Assembly: GCA_027485675.1 (NCBI GenBank)
Contig: JAIXQP010000048.1
Coordinates: 1 to 64,000 of the forward strand
Direction: 5' to 3'
DNA: 64,000 nt
From: Terriglobales bacterium
GTDB lineage: Bacteria; Acidobacteriota; Terriglobia; Bryobacterales; Bryobacteraceae
The stretch's first letter is position 1, and every line of letters begins with the position of its first letter. The notes under the pieces are model-generated. The model was not told the origin of the DNA and searched no databases. It saw only the letters and a program-made list of their open reading frames with translations. Of the stretch, positions 34,283 through 42,869 are shown in pieces. The position numbers and the translations under genes were made by a program.

Positions 34283-36241
34283 CTACGGCACGCGCCGCGC
34301 CCCCACGACCTTCCAGGGGCTCGTGAGACCCGAGACCGTATTGGCGGCCGTCCAGATGCCGACCGACGGGCCAAACCCGGACTTGAAGAGGGTGTTTAAG
34401 GTCAACGTCAGGGTATTGCCCACCGACGTCGCGCTCGAACCCTCCGCCGAAATCCGGCATTGCGAATTCTCGATCGTATTCTGCCCGCTCAGCGGAATCG
34501 ACTGGGCCGTCGTGCCATCGCCGTTATCCGGGAAGAGGAACAGGAGATTCCCCGGTCTGAAATAGGCGACGTAACACGCCCGGGCGCCGTCCACCGCCGT
34601 ATTGACGAGCGCCCACACCGTTTGGATATTGTCGGTGGAGGTGACGTCCTGGTACGTGTAGGAGATCGTCGCCGAGGCCGTGTCGCCCGATCCCGGATTG
34701 GCATCCACCGAACGGGGGAACGCAATCAGCGATTCCGGAACAATCGAGACCCCCGCCGTGCGCCACCCCGAGGAAGCGTTCGTAACCGACTGGCCCGCCA
34801 GGTAGACCACCTTATTCCCCATGAAATTGGGAGTAAATGTCACGTTCAGCGTCAGCGTGAGCGTATTACCCGAGACGGTGGCCGACGATCCACCACCTTG
34901 GATCGTGCACTGACTGTTACTGACGGACCCGGCGCCGCCGAGGATCAGCGGAGCCGACAGGCCGCTATCCGTGCCGCCGTCGTTAACCAGGTAAAGCACC
35001 CCGAGCGGCTGGGAGTAGGCGATGTAACAGGCGCCGCTACCGACCAGCGCCGAGTTAATAAGCGCATTGACGACTCCAATCTGCGACACCGCATCCTGAT
35101 GCGTGTAAGTGAAGGTGAAGATCTGGGTCATGCCCGAAGAGACGAAGGGAGCGGTGCCGGTGGTCGACGGCGCAATCGGACCGACCCGGCGTACGCGATG
35201 GCCAGCCGCTTCAGCGATCACAAAAGCGCCCGTCGCGGTGACGGCAATGCCCGTCGGAGCGTTCAGTTGCGCGAAGGTCGCGTTGTTGCCATCACCGGTC
35301 GAACCGGCAGTGCCGTTGCCTGCCTCCGTCGAGATCAACCCGGCCGGCGTGACCTTCCGAATCCGATGGTTCGTCGTGTCGGCGATCAGCAGGTTCCCGG
35401 AAGCTTCCACCGCGATACCCTGCACGTTTCCCAGCCGGGCGGACGTCGCCGCCCCCCCATCGCCCGAATAGCCTAACTGGTTCGAACCGGCCACGGTCGA
35501 AATGATGCCGGCCGGAGTCACCTTCCGCACCTTGCCCTGGAACTCGCCGATGAACAGGTTGCCGGCGGAGTCGATCGCCAGACTCGTGGGACCCGCCAGA
35601 CCCGCCGCATTGGCTTGGCCGCCGTCGCCCGTTGAAAAGAAGTTTCCATTGCCCGCGTAGTTGCTGATGATGCCAGCAGGCGTCACCCGGCGGACGCGCA
35701 AACTGCCGAGTTCTGCGATGTACAAGTTGCCCGCCGCATCGAGAACGACATCGCTGGGAGAATCCAACCGCGCCGTGATGGCGGTTCCGCCGTCGCCGGA
35801 ATTACCCTGCTGGCCATTCCCCGCGTACGTGCTCACCTGGCCGCTCGGGCTCACGCGGCGGATGCGGTGGTCATCCGTATCGACGATATACAAGGTACCG
35901 TCGGGTGCAGCCACCATACGGCGGGGCGAGCGGAATTGGGCATTCGCCGCGCTCGCGCCGTCGCCGGAATAACCGGACACACCACTGCCCGCATAGGTAG
36001 TGATCACGCCCAGCGGGCTCACGCGGCGAATCCGGAAATTCGCCGTATCGGCAATATAGGTATTTCCCGCCGCATCGAAGGCGACCCCGGAGGGCCCAGC
36101 GAGCAAGGCGGAGGTAGCCGGCCCATTATCTCCCCCGAACCCGGTAACACCTGTCCCGGCCAAGGTCGAAATCGTTCCTTGCGCCCAGATCACACTACAG
36201 GAGCCGAGGAGCAATCCGGCGGCAAGAGAAGAAAGTTTCAT
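34283..36241 (-). CDS. Secreted NHL-repeat protein with tandem C-terminal two-Cys domains
   Basis: About 652 residues from ATG 36241, with GAAGGT upstream and a signal peptide. Six NHL repeats (each with GPSGVAFDAAGNTYIADTxNxRIRRV-like sequence and a YSGDGG loop) span 25-350. Two C-terminal copies of the domain also seen at 9903-11834 follow: NALINSALVGSGACYIAY...SNSQCTI and WALVNTAVDGARACYVAY...ENSQCRI, each closing with a TLTLN strand. It is paralogous to the 9903 gene over its whole length. Role unknown. Confidence 0.8.
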   Translation of the reverse strand: MKLSSLAAGLLLGSCSVIWAQGTISTLAGTGVTGFGGDNGPATSALLAGPSGVAFDAAGNTYIADTANFRIRRVSPLGVITTYAGSGVSGYSGDGASAANAQFRSPRRMVAAPDGTLYIVDTDDHRIRRVSPSGQVSTYAGNGQQGNSGDGGTAITARLDSPSDVVLDAAGNLYIAELGSLRVRRVTPAGIISNYAGNGNFFSTGDGGQANAAGLAGPTSLAIDSAGNLFIGEFQGKVRKVTPAGIISTVAGSNQLGYSGDGGAATSARLGNVQGIAVEASGNLLIADTTNHRIRKVTPAGLISTEAGNGTAGSTGDGNNATFAQLNAPTGIAVTATGAFVIAEAAGHRVRRVGPIAPSTTGTAPFVSSGMTQIFTFTYTHQDAVSQIGVVNALINSALVGSGACYIAYSQPLGVLYLVNDGGTDSGLSAPLILGGAGSVSNSQCTIQGGGSSATVSGNTLTLTLNVTFTPNFMGNKVVYLAGQSVTNASSGWRTAGVSIVPESLIAFPRSVDANPGSGDTASATISYTYQDVTSTDNIQTVWALVNTAVDGARACYVAYFRPGNLLFLFPDNGDGTTAQSIPLSGQNTIENSQCRISAEGSSATSVGNTLTLTLNTLFKSGFGPSVGIWTAANTVSGLTSPWKVVGARRVP

Positions 36242-36284
36242 GACTAAGTACCTTCTCAGCAGCATAACACTGCTGGAAAGATAC

Positions 36285-37817
36285 TTAAGAAGGTTTCCCG
36301 AGCAGGGTGTCGAGTTGCTCCACCACCATCGTCATCATCACGATCTCGCCGCGGAGTTGGTCCGTCGCCATGGCGGCATCATGGTTCGCCTCCGCGTTCT
36401 TCTGAACAACGGATGAGACTCCCTGCAGCGCGGTGGCGATCTGGTCCATCGAAGCGGTTCGGTCAAGGGCTCCTTGTTGCAGCAGCGAGGCCGAGTTGTC
36501 GATGGAAGCCGAACCGGCCAGGATGTCGCGAAACGCTTGCGCGACCTCGTCGGTGCGGGCGGAGCCCGCAAGCGCCGTGGCCTTGGCCTCCTGCATGATG
36601 GTATCTGTCTCTTCGGCGGCGGCGGCACAGCGCCGGGCGAGAACGCGAACCTCATCGGCCACCACCGCAAAGCCCTGTCCGTGCTCCCCGGCCCGCGCGG
36701 CCTCAATGGCGGCGTTCAAGGCGAGCAAGTTGGTCTGGAACGCAATCTGTCCAATGATGCTCACCGCCACCCGGACCCGCTCCGAGGCACTCTGAATCTG
36801 CTCCATCGCAGTACGCAACCCGGAGATTGCGAGATTGCCCTGGTTGATGTCGCTCGACAGGCCGGCGATCCCCTTGGCGATGCTGACCGTTTCCTCGCGC
36901 TCCCGGTGAGCGCGGTCCCGGCTCTCCTGCATCATGGCCGCAATCTCCTCAACGGATGCCGCTTGTTCGGAAGCGCCCGAGGAAATGTCTGCACTCACGC
37001 CGGCGACGGAGTCGGCCGTCGTCTGCATCTGATGCGCTCCCGCGTTCAGCGTTTCGGCTGCCGCCCGAATCTCACTGGTAATGCTGATCGGGACCTGAAT
37101 CGCGATGAACATACCCAGAATGTAAAATGCTCCCGTAATCAGCAGCGCCAGCAGAATCTTTCGTTCGTAGGCAGCTTGCCGCATGGCGAGCAGGACATCC
37201 AATTCGTCCAACCCAGTTTCGGCGAATCGACTGAACTTCTCGGCAACCTCTCGACGATTCCCGTTCTTGGCGGACAAAGCCCGTTCCAACTCCTGGATCA
37301 CCCCGGGCAGGCGCGCCTGCAAAGAGGGACTCACCCCATAGAAATTCTCGTCCTCCTTTACCGCCGCCCGCGCCGAACGAAGGAGTTGCTCGCGTAGGGC
37401 CGCCGAATCCGGCTGCACCGCCAGTTGCGGCAACACGAGGCCCACCGCATCCATCAAATTGTATGCGTCCAGGCTCGGGTCGAGAATCAGGTAGCTGTCA
37501 TCCATCAACTGCCGCAGCGCGCGCTGCGACTCGCCGGAGTTGTCCGCGCCAGAGATGATTCGGGCCAGTAATGGACGCGACGCCTCCACCCCGGTGCGCT
37601 CCCGCGCCGCAAAACGAATCTCCTGATACAAGGAGGAGACGACGAAGTAGGTGGCGGCTAGCACCGGAAGGCTCAACAGCACCACGGCGAGCCACATTCG
37701 ACTATCGAGCGGCAATTTTGCGAGAAGCAATCGGGTAGGTACTGCCGGATTTAGCGACCAATTGCGGAATCTGCGGTTCGTCACACAGTCCATATCGGTC
37801 GGCTTCGTTTTCAGCAA
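36285..37817 (-). CDS. Methyl-accepting chemotaxis protein
   Basis: A 510-residue protein. Membrane segment near 42-62, a helical periplasmic domain (65-210), a second membrane segment (221-241), then a long coiled coil. The signalling hairpin [37 protein letters not shown] is complete, with the conserved Glu and Gly residues at the tip. It should signal to a CheA/CheW complex encoded elsewhere. No HAMP motif is obvious. The periplasmic four-helix type domain gives no ligand. ATG 37793 is an alternative start. Confidence 0.85.
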   Translation of the reverse strand: MLKTKPTDMDCVTNRRFRNWSLNPAVPTRLLLAKLPLDSRMWLAVVLLSLPVLAATYFVVSSLYQEIRFAARERTGVEASRPLLARIISGADNSGESQRALRQLMDDSYLILDPSLDAYNLMDAVGLVLPQLAVQPDSAALREQLLRSARAAVKEDENFYGVSPSLQARLPGVIQELERALSAKNGNRREVAEKFSRFAETGLDELDVLLAMRQAAYERKILLALLITGAFYILGMFIAIQVPISITSEIRAAAETLNAGAHQMQTTADSVAGVSADISSGASEQAASVEEIAAMMQESRDRAHREREETVSIAKGIAGLSSDINQGNLAISGLRTAMEQIQSASERVRVAVSIIGQIAFQTNLLALNAAIEAARAGEHGQGFAVVADEVRVLARRCAAAAEETDTIMQEAKATALAGSARTDEVAQAFRDILAGSASIDNSASLLQQGALDRTASMDQIATALQGVSSVVQKNAEANHDAAMATDQLRGEIVMMTMVVEQLDTLLGKPS

Positions 37818-37965
37818 GAGGAAAATTTGGGGCCAGTAATTTACTTGCCAAGGGACCGCAGCGATGATACCGTCGAAAAAGGACGTGGATTGATTTAGGG
37901 TCGGTGGTTTCCACCCGCCTTGCTAATTGCAACCACTTTAAAAAGTGCTAAAGGAGTTAAGACCT

Positions 37966-38226
37966 ATGCGGCCAGGCGAAGTCCTGTGTGGCTCGGGCGG
38001 CGAGCTTGTCATGGTCCGGGTGATGGTATCGGCCAAAGACCTGGAAGAGGTGTTAGAGACGTTGGCGGAGCTTGATTTTCCCGTCAACCCGGAGTTGTTC
38101 CACCGGGGAGCGGAGACGACCATCGAGTTCCCCGCGTATTCGGGAAAGCTCCCGCAGATCTTCGCGGTGCTGCGAGATAAAGGCGCCCTCGAAACCGTCT
38201 CGATGCTCGCCGAAATCGGGCTCTAG
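37966..38226 (+). CDS. Small ACT-like-fold hypothetical protein
   Basis: An 86-residue protein from ATG 37966, with a strong AAAGGAG 9 nt upstream. The order strand (ELVMVRVMVS), helix (AKDLEEVLETLAEL), strand (PELFHR), strand (ETTIEFPA), helix (KLPQIFAVLRDKG), strand (ETVSMLAEI) suggests an ACT-like or ferredoxin-like alpha/beta fold. It faces the anti-sigma gene with 6 bp between stops. Function unknown; fold by pattern only. Confidence 0.6.
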   Translation: MRPGEVLCGSGGELVMVRVMVSAKDLEEVLETLAELDFPVNPELFHRGAETTIEFPAYSGKLPQIFAVLRDKGALETVSMLAEIGL

Positions 38227-38232
38227 CCCCCG

Positions 38233-38484
38233 TCAGGCCTCGCCGCACCGCCGCGCCGCCATCTTCCGGCGGAGAGCCTCCATCAGTCGGCCCTCCACTT
38301 CACTCGGAATCGCTTGCGGCTCCATGCCTTTGAAGACCTTCATGGTCTTCTTGCAGGTATCCACCACCACCCAGCAATTGGGGCACTCGTTGATGTGCTT
38401 CTCCAGTTGCGCCCGCAGCAGCGAATCGGTCTCCTCGTCCAGGAAGGCGTTGAGCTCGGTTAGAAATTCTTTACATGTAAGCAA
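38233..38484 (-). CDS. Anti-sigma factor, zf-HC2 type
   Basis: An 83-residue protein with the anti-sigma zinc finger HINECPNC (His-xxx-Cys-xx-Cys) preceded by FLDEETDSLLRAQLEKH. It lacks a membrane segment, so it is a soluble ZAS-domain anti-sigma factor probably sensing redox or zinc state. Its start overlaps the end of the sigma factor gene by 14 bp, which couples their translation. Confidence 0.85.
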   Translation of the reverse strand: MLTCKEFLTELNAFLDEETDSLLRAQLEKHINECPNCWVVVDTCKKTMKVFKGMEPQAIPSEVEGRLMEALRRKMAARRCGEA

Positions 38485-39094
38485 GCGCGTCGTCTCCCTT
38501 TCGCTTGAATACCCTTGTCAGGCGTTCTCGTAACTGCAGGCGAGCCCGGAGCAGCCTGCTCTTTACCGCGGGAATGGAGAGGTCGAGCGCTTCGGCCGTC
38601 TCCTCCGTGGATAACTCCTCCACGTCCCGCAACTGAAATACCACGCGGAACGCGGGCTTCAAATTCTGAATGGCCTCGTCGAGGATCTGCCGCAGTTCCG
38701 TCTGGCCATACTTCTGTTCGGGGTCGCCGTCCCAAACCGCGATCTCCCGGGTCACCTGCTCTTCGCCGGTGTCGATCTCCTCGTCAAGCGACACCGTCTT
38801 GTCGCTGCGGCGCTTCCGCAACTTCATCAAGGCCTCGTTGACGGCAATCCGCACCACCCACGTGTAAAACTTCGAATCGCCGTGGAAGCTGTCGAGATGG
38901 GTGTAGGCTTTCAAAAACGCGTCCTGCAACACATCCTCGGCGTCCTCGTCGTTTTGCGTGATGTTCTTGGCCAGGCGGAAGATCTTCCGGTTGTAGCGAT
39001 TGACGAGAGTGGAAAACGCAGCGTCATCGCCCTGGCGGGCGAGTTCCACGAGTGCGGATTCATCAGTCAGCTGCTGCCCGTTGGCGGTTTCCAT
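38471..39094 (-). CDS. ECF sigma factor
   Basis: About 207 residues from ATG 39094. Region 2 (FSTLVNRYNRKIFRLAKNITQNDEDAEDVLQDAFLKAYTHL, with TWVVRIAVNEAL) and region 4 (LKPAFRVVFQLRDVEELSTEETAEALDLSIPAVKSRLLRARLQL) are complete. A linker rich in acidic residues (SLDEEIDTGEEQ) separates them. It directs RNA polymerase to a stress regulon and is held by the adjacent soluble ZAS protein. TATGAT lies 12 nt before the start. Confidence 0.9.
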   Translation of the reverse strand: METANGQQLTDESALVELARQGDDAAFSTLVNRYNRKIFRLAKNITQNDEDAEDVLQDAFLKAYTHLDSFHGDSKFYTWVVRIAVNEALMKLRKRRSDKTVSLDEEIDTGEEQVTREIAVWDGDPEQKYGQTELRQILDEAIQNLKPAFRVVFQLRDVEELSTEETAEALDLSIPAVKSRLLRARLQLRERLTRVFKRKGDDALAYM

Positions 39095-39237
39095 GCGCGG
39101 TTTCTTATCATACCAGCCGGGCCGGAATCCGGGGAGTGCGTGGGGATGGGCCAAACCGGTCATATGGTACTCTGATGTTTACTCTCCTCCTTTGGATTCA
39201 GCCCTTTGAGCGCCGAATCCGCCGAAGTAAACACCTC

Positions 39238-41172
39238 ATGTCCAGTATTGTGATCACGCTGCCGGACGGCAGCCAGAAGAGCGTTCCCGCCGGATCGCGT
39301 CCGCTTGATGTCGCCAAGGCGATCAGCCAGCGCCTGGCCGACGATGCCATCGCCGCCAAGGTGAACGGGGAGATGTACGACCTCACCCGCCCCCTCGATG
39401 GCGACGTCAATCTCCAGATCCTCACGACTCGCGACCCCGAAGCCCTCGAAGTCTACCGGCACTCCACCGCCCACCTGCTGGCGGCCGCCGTGCTCGAAAT
39501 CTGGCCGGACACCCAGCTTGGCATCGGGCCGCCCATCGAAAACGGCTTCTACTACGACTTCGACAAGACCGTCCCCTTCACCGCCGACGACCTTGAAAAG
39601 ATCGAAGCGAAAATGTGGGAGATCCAGGCGCGCGACCTGACCTACGACCGCGTCATGACGGAAAAAGAGGAGGGGCTCAAAAAGTACGCCAACCTCTGGA
39701 TGAAAAGCGAGCTGATCGCCGAACGCGCCGGCGAAACCTTTAGCGAATACACCCTCGGCCCCACCTTCATCGACTTCTGCCGCGGACCGCACCTGCCCTC
39801 CACCAAGAAGATCAAGGCCTTCAAGCTGCTCCACCTCGCCGGCGCCTACTGGAAAGGTGACGAGCATAACAAGCAGTTGCAGCGCATCTACGGCACGGCT
39901 TTCTTCTCGAAGAAGGAGCTTGACGAGTTCATCGCCCGGCAGGAGGAGGCCAAGCGCCGCGACCACCGCAAGCTCGGCACCGAACTCGACCTGTTCAGCA
40001 TTCAGGAACTCGCCGGACCCGGCCTGATCTTCTTCCACCCCAAGGGCGGCATCATCCGCAAGACGCTCGAAGACTGGATGCGCGAAGCCTATCTCGAACG
40101 CGGCTACTCGCTCGTCTACACGCCCCACGTGGCCCGCCGCGACCTCTGGAAGGTCTCCGGCCATGCCAACTTCTATAGCGAGAACATGTTCAAACCGATG
40201 GAGCTGGACGACGCCGAATACCAGCTCAAGCCGATGAACTGTCCTTGCCACATCCTGATCTTCGCCAACTCCCCGCACAGCTACCGGGACCTGCCCGTAC
40301 GCCTCGGCGAACTCGGCACGGTCTATCGGTACGAACGCAGCGGCACCATGCACGGCCTGCTCCGCGTCCGCGGCTTCACCCAGGACGACGCGCACATCTT
40401 CTGCACCCCGGAGCAGATTGAAAGCGAAGTGGTCGGCTGCCTCGAATTCGCCATTCACACGCTCCATACCTTCGGCTTCACCGAGTACGAAGCCGAACTC
40501 TCCACCTGGGACGACGGCGCCAGCGGCAAGTACGACGGCACGCCCGAACTCTGGGCCCTCGCCGAAAAGGCACTCTTCGCCGCTACCGAGAAGGTCGGCA
40601 TGAAAGCGAAGCTGATGAAGGACGAAGCCGCCTTCTACGGACCCAAGATCGACGTCAAGCTCGTCGACGCTATTGGCCGGAAGTGGCAGCTATCGACCGT
40701 CCAGTTCGACTTCACCCTCCCGCAGCGCTTCAAGCTCGAATACACGGCCGAAGACGGCAAGAAGCATCAGCCGCTGATGGTCCACCGCGCCCTGTTCGGC
40801 AGCGTCGAACGCTTCTTCGGCATCCTCGTCGAACACTACGCCGGCGCCTTCCCGGTCTGGCTCTCTCCGGTCCAGGTGGCCGTCCTGCCCATCACCGACA
40901 AGCAGAATGACTACGCCCGCGAAGTGGTCGCCAAGCTCGAAGCCGATGGCGTGCGCGTGACGCTCGACGAGCGCAACGACAAAGTGAACGCCAAGATTCG
41001 CGACGCGCAGATGCAGAAGATCCCCTACATGCTGGTCATCGGCGGCCGCGAAGCCGAGAACGGCAACGTTTCCGTGCGGCACCGGAAGCAGGGCGATCTC
41101 GGCGTCAAACCCGTCGAGGAGTTCCGGGCCCACATCAAGCAACTGATCGCGTCGCGAGCGACGACGGAATAA
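39238..41172 (+). CDS. thrS: Threonine-tRNA ligase
   Basis: A 644-residue protein from ATG 39238. TGS domain (SIVITLPDGSQKSVPAGSRPLDVAKAI), editing domain (HSTAHLLAAAVLEIWPD; ENGFYYDF; FIDFCRGPHLPST), class II core (motif 2 YRYERSGTMHGLLRVRGFTQDDAHIF; motif 3 PLMVHRALFGSVERFFGILVEHYAG) and anticodon-binding domain (VAVLPITDKQNDYA). Length is typical. No T-box or other leader structure is evident in the 140 bp upstream, and the ribosome binding site is weak. Confidence 0.97.
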   Translation: MSSIVITLPDGSQKSVPAGSRPLDVAKAISQRLADDAIAAKVNGEMYDLTRPLDGDVNLQILTTRDPEALEVYRHSTAHLLAAAVLEIWPDTQLGIGPPIENGFYYDFDKTVPFTADDLEKIEAKMWEIQARDLTYDRVMTEKEEGLKKYANLWMKSELIAERAGETFSEYTLGPTFIDFCRGPHLPSTKKIKAFKLLHLAGAYWKGDEHNKQLQRIYGTAFFSKKELDEFIARQEEAKRRDHRKLGTELDLFSIQELAGPGLIFFHPKGGIIRKTLEDWMREAYLERGYSLVYTPHVARRDLWKVSGHANFYSENMFKPMELDDAEYQLKPMNCPCHILIFANSPHSYRDLPVRLGELGTVYRYERSGTMHGLLRVRGFTQDDAHIFCTPEQIESEVVGCLEFAIHTLHTFGFTEYEAELSTWDDGASGKYDGTPELWALAEKALFAATEKVGMKAKLMKDEAAFYGPKIDVKLVDAIGRKWQLSTVQFDFTLPQRFKLEYTAEDGKKHQPLMVHRALFGSVERFFGILVEHYAGAFPVWLSPVQVAVLPITDKQNDYAREVVAKLEADGVRVTLDERNDKVNAKIRDAQMQKIPYMLVIGGREAENGNVSVRHRKQGDLGVKPVEEFRAHIKQLIASRATTE

Positions 41173-41176
41173 GCCG

Positions 41177-42301
41177 TTGGTCGCGTGGGTTCTGGCGGCT
41201 CTGCTCACGGGTTCGCTTGTCTACTGCGCGCTGATAGTCGTGGCGGTCCGGCGCTACCGGGCCGCCCGGCACATCGCCCTCGGCGCCGAACCGGTCAGTA
41301 TCCTCAAGCCGCTCTCCGGGCTCGACGAGGGCCTCGAAGAAAACCTGCGCAGCTTCTTCATCCAGGACTATGCGGATTTCGAAATCTTGTTCGCCATGCG
41401 CACGGAGGCCGATCCCGCCTATGGACTAGTCGAAAGGCTGCGGCGCGAATACCCCACGGTCGCCACCCGCACCATCCTGACGGGGGAACCGCCGTGGCCG
41501 AACGCCAAAGTCTGGAGTTTGTCGCTGATGATGGAGCAGGCCCAACACGACCTGCTCATCATGAGCGACTCCGATATCCGCGTGACTCCCGCGATGGCCC
41601 GCACCATCGCCGGTGAGTTTGCCGCGGACCGTGGACTGGCCGTGACCACCTGCCCTTACCAGGCGGTGGCCGGCCGGTCGATCTGGTCGCAACTCGAAGC
41701 GCTGGGAATGAACACGGAGTTCTGGGGCGGCGTGATGGTCGCCCGGATGCTCGAAGGCATGCGCTTCGCCGTCGGACCCACCATCGCCGCCCGCCGGTCC
41801 GCCATCCGCGCCGTAGGCGGCTGGGAACTGCTGCAGCAATACCTGGCCGAGGATTTCGTCCTCGGGAGTTTCGCCGCCGAAAAGGGCCTCGGCGTCGCCT
41901 TGTCGAGTTACGTCATCGAACACCGCATCGGCAGCGAAAGCTTCCGGCAGAACGCCGCCCACCGCATCCGTTGGAACCGCTCCACCCGCCGCTCCCGCCC
42001 GGCCGGCTACGTCGGCCAAGTCTTCACCAACCCGATTCCCTTAGCCCTGGCCCTCGTCGCCGCCCGGCCGGAGTGGTGGCCCGTGCTCTTCGTGGTGGCT
42101 TCGTTTCGTAGTTTTGCGGGTTGGGCTACGGCGGAAACCGTGCTCTCCGATCCCGCCTGCCGCCGTCACTGGTACTGGCTTCCCGCGCAGGATCTACTCA
42201 GTTTCGCCTTCTGGGCCGCCGGCTTCTTCGGCAATACCATCAAATGGCGCGGGGTACGCTTTCGGCTCCTCCCGGACGGGAAGTTTCAACGGGCGGAATA
42301 A
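41177..42301 (+). CDS. hpnI: Hopanoid biosynthesis glycosyltransferase, HpnI type
   Basis: A 374-residue protein starting at TTG 41177, 4 bp after thrS. N-terminal membrane helix, ceramide-glucosyltransferase-like GT2/21 domain (VSILKPLSGLDEGLEENLRSFF, MSDSDIRVTP, CPYQAVAGRSIWSQLEAL, AEDFVLGSFA with the catalytic Asp, RWNRSTRRSR) and C-terminal membrane helices. HpnI adds N-acetylglucosamine to bacteriohopanetetrol. A ceramide glucosyltransferase activity cannot be excluded. No other hpn genes lie nearby. Confidence 0.75.
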   Translation: MVAWVLAALLTGSLVYCALIVVAVRRYRAARHIALGAEPVSILKPLSGLDEGLEENLRSFFIQDYADFEILFAMRTEADPAYGLVERLRREYPTVATRTILTGEPPWPNAKVWSLSLMMEQAQHDLLIMSDSDIRVTPAMARTIAGEFAADRGLAVTTCPYQAVAGRSIWSQLEALGMNTEFWGGVMVARMLEGMRFAVGPTIAARRSAIRAVGGWELLQQYLAEDFVLGSFAAEKGLGVALSSYVIEHRIGSESFRQNAAHRIRWNRSTRRSRPAGYVGQVFTNPIPLALALVAARPEWWPVLFVVASFRSFAGWATAETVLSDPACRRHWYWLPAQDLLSFAFWAAGFFGNTIKWRGVRFRLLPDGKFQRAE

Positions 42302-42827
42302 CGGACCGCAGAAACGTGCGCAGCGCCTCGATAGACCCGCTCGCCGAATCCGCCGCCACCGCCGGCGGAGCCAACTCCTCCCGCCACGCCGCCCCGCGCG
42401 AAAAAACGCGCACCTGCTGCGCCCCGGCTTTCCCGGAAACCACGTGTCCTTTGTCCCAATACTGCTTGGCGCGGCTATCCCAGATCCGCGCCATCACTTC
42501 GGTCGCCGGCGGCGCCCAATCGGACTCCACTTGCGGCTCCCACACCACCTGCACCAGAATCGGCGCCCCCTCAAACTCCGAGAGCAGCGCCTGCAACGCC
42601 GTCGCGCCGGCCAGGGACTCCGGCCGCGTGGGCGAAAACACGGCCAAGACCCGGACCCGGTCCGCGGCCCGGTTGAAGTCCGACTGCAACTGCGCCAGGT
42701 TCCCCGCGTCCACACTGAGCAAAGGCGGCTGCCCCTCCGGCACGGTGCCCGGGCCGAACAGGTACCAAAGCGAGGCGCCGAGAATCGCGGACATAGTGAG
42801 CCCCCAAAGGGCGAGAAGCTTTTTCAT
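42240..42827 (-). CDS. Thioredoxin-fold-like protein lacking the redox cysteines
   Basis: A 195-residue protein with an N-terminal membrane anchor or signal (MKKLLALWGLTMSAILGASLWYLF). The segment VRVLAVFSPTRPESLAGATALQALLSEFEGAPILVQVVWEP has the strand-turn-helix of thioredoxin-like proteins, but the active-site turn reads RPES with no Cys. It has no Cys anywhere I can see, so it is not an oxidoreductase. It may be a divergent structural relative. AGGAGAAGG precedes the ATG, and its 3' end overlaps the end of hpnI by 62 bp. Confidence 0.55.
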   Translation of the reverse strand: MKKLLALWGLTMSAILGASLWYLFGPGTVPEGQPPLLSVDAGNLAQLQSDFNRAADRVRVLAVFSPTRPESLAGATALQALLSEFEGAPILVQVVWEPQVESDWAPPATEVMARIWDSRAKQYWDKGHVVSGKAGAQQVRVFSRGAAWREELAPPAVAADSASGSIEALRTFLRSVIPPVETSRPGGAESVPRAI

Positions 42828-42869
42828 GGCGATGCCTTCTCCTAGACTATCGGCAGGTCGAAAGAGTTT

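Noticed and set aside
39095-39237. T-box or other riboswitch in front of thrS
   Set aside because: No T-box sequence, no terminator hairpin and no stable leader structure is visible in the 140 bp available.
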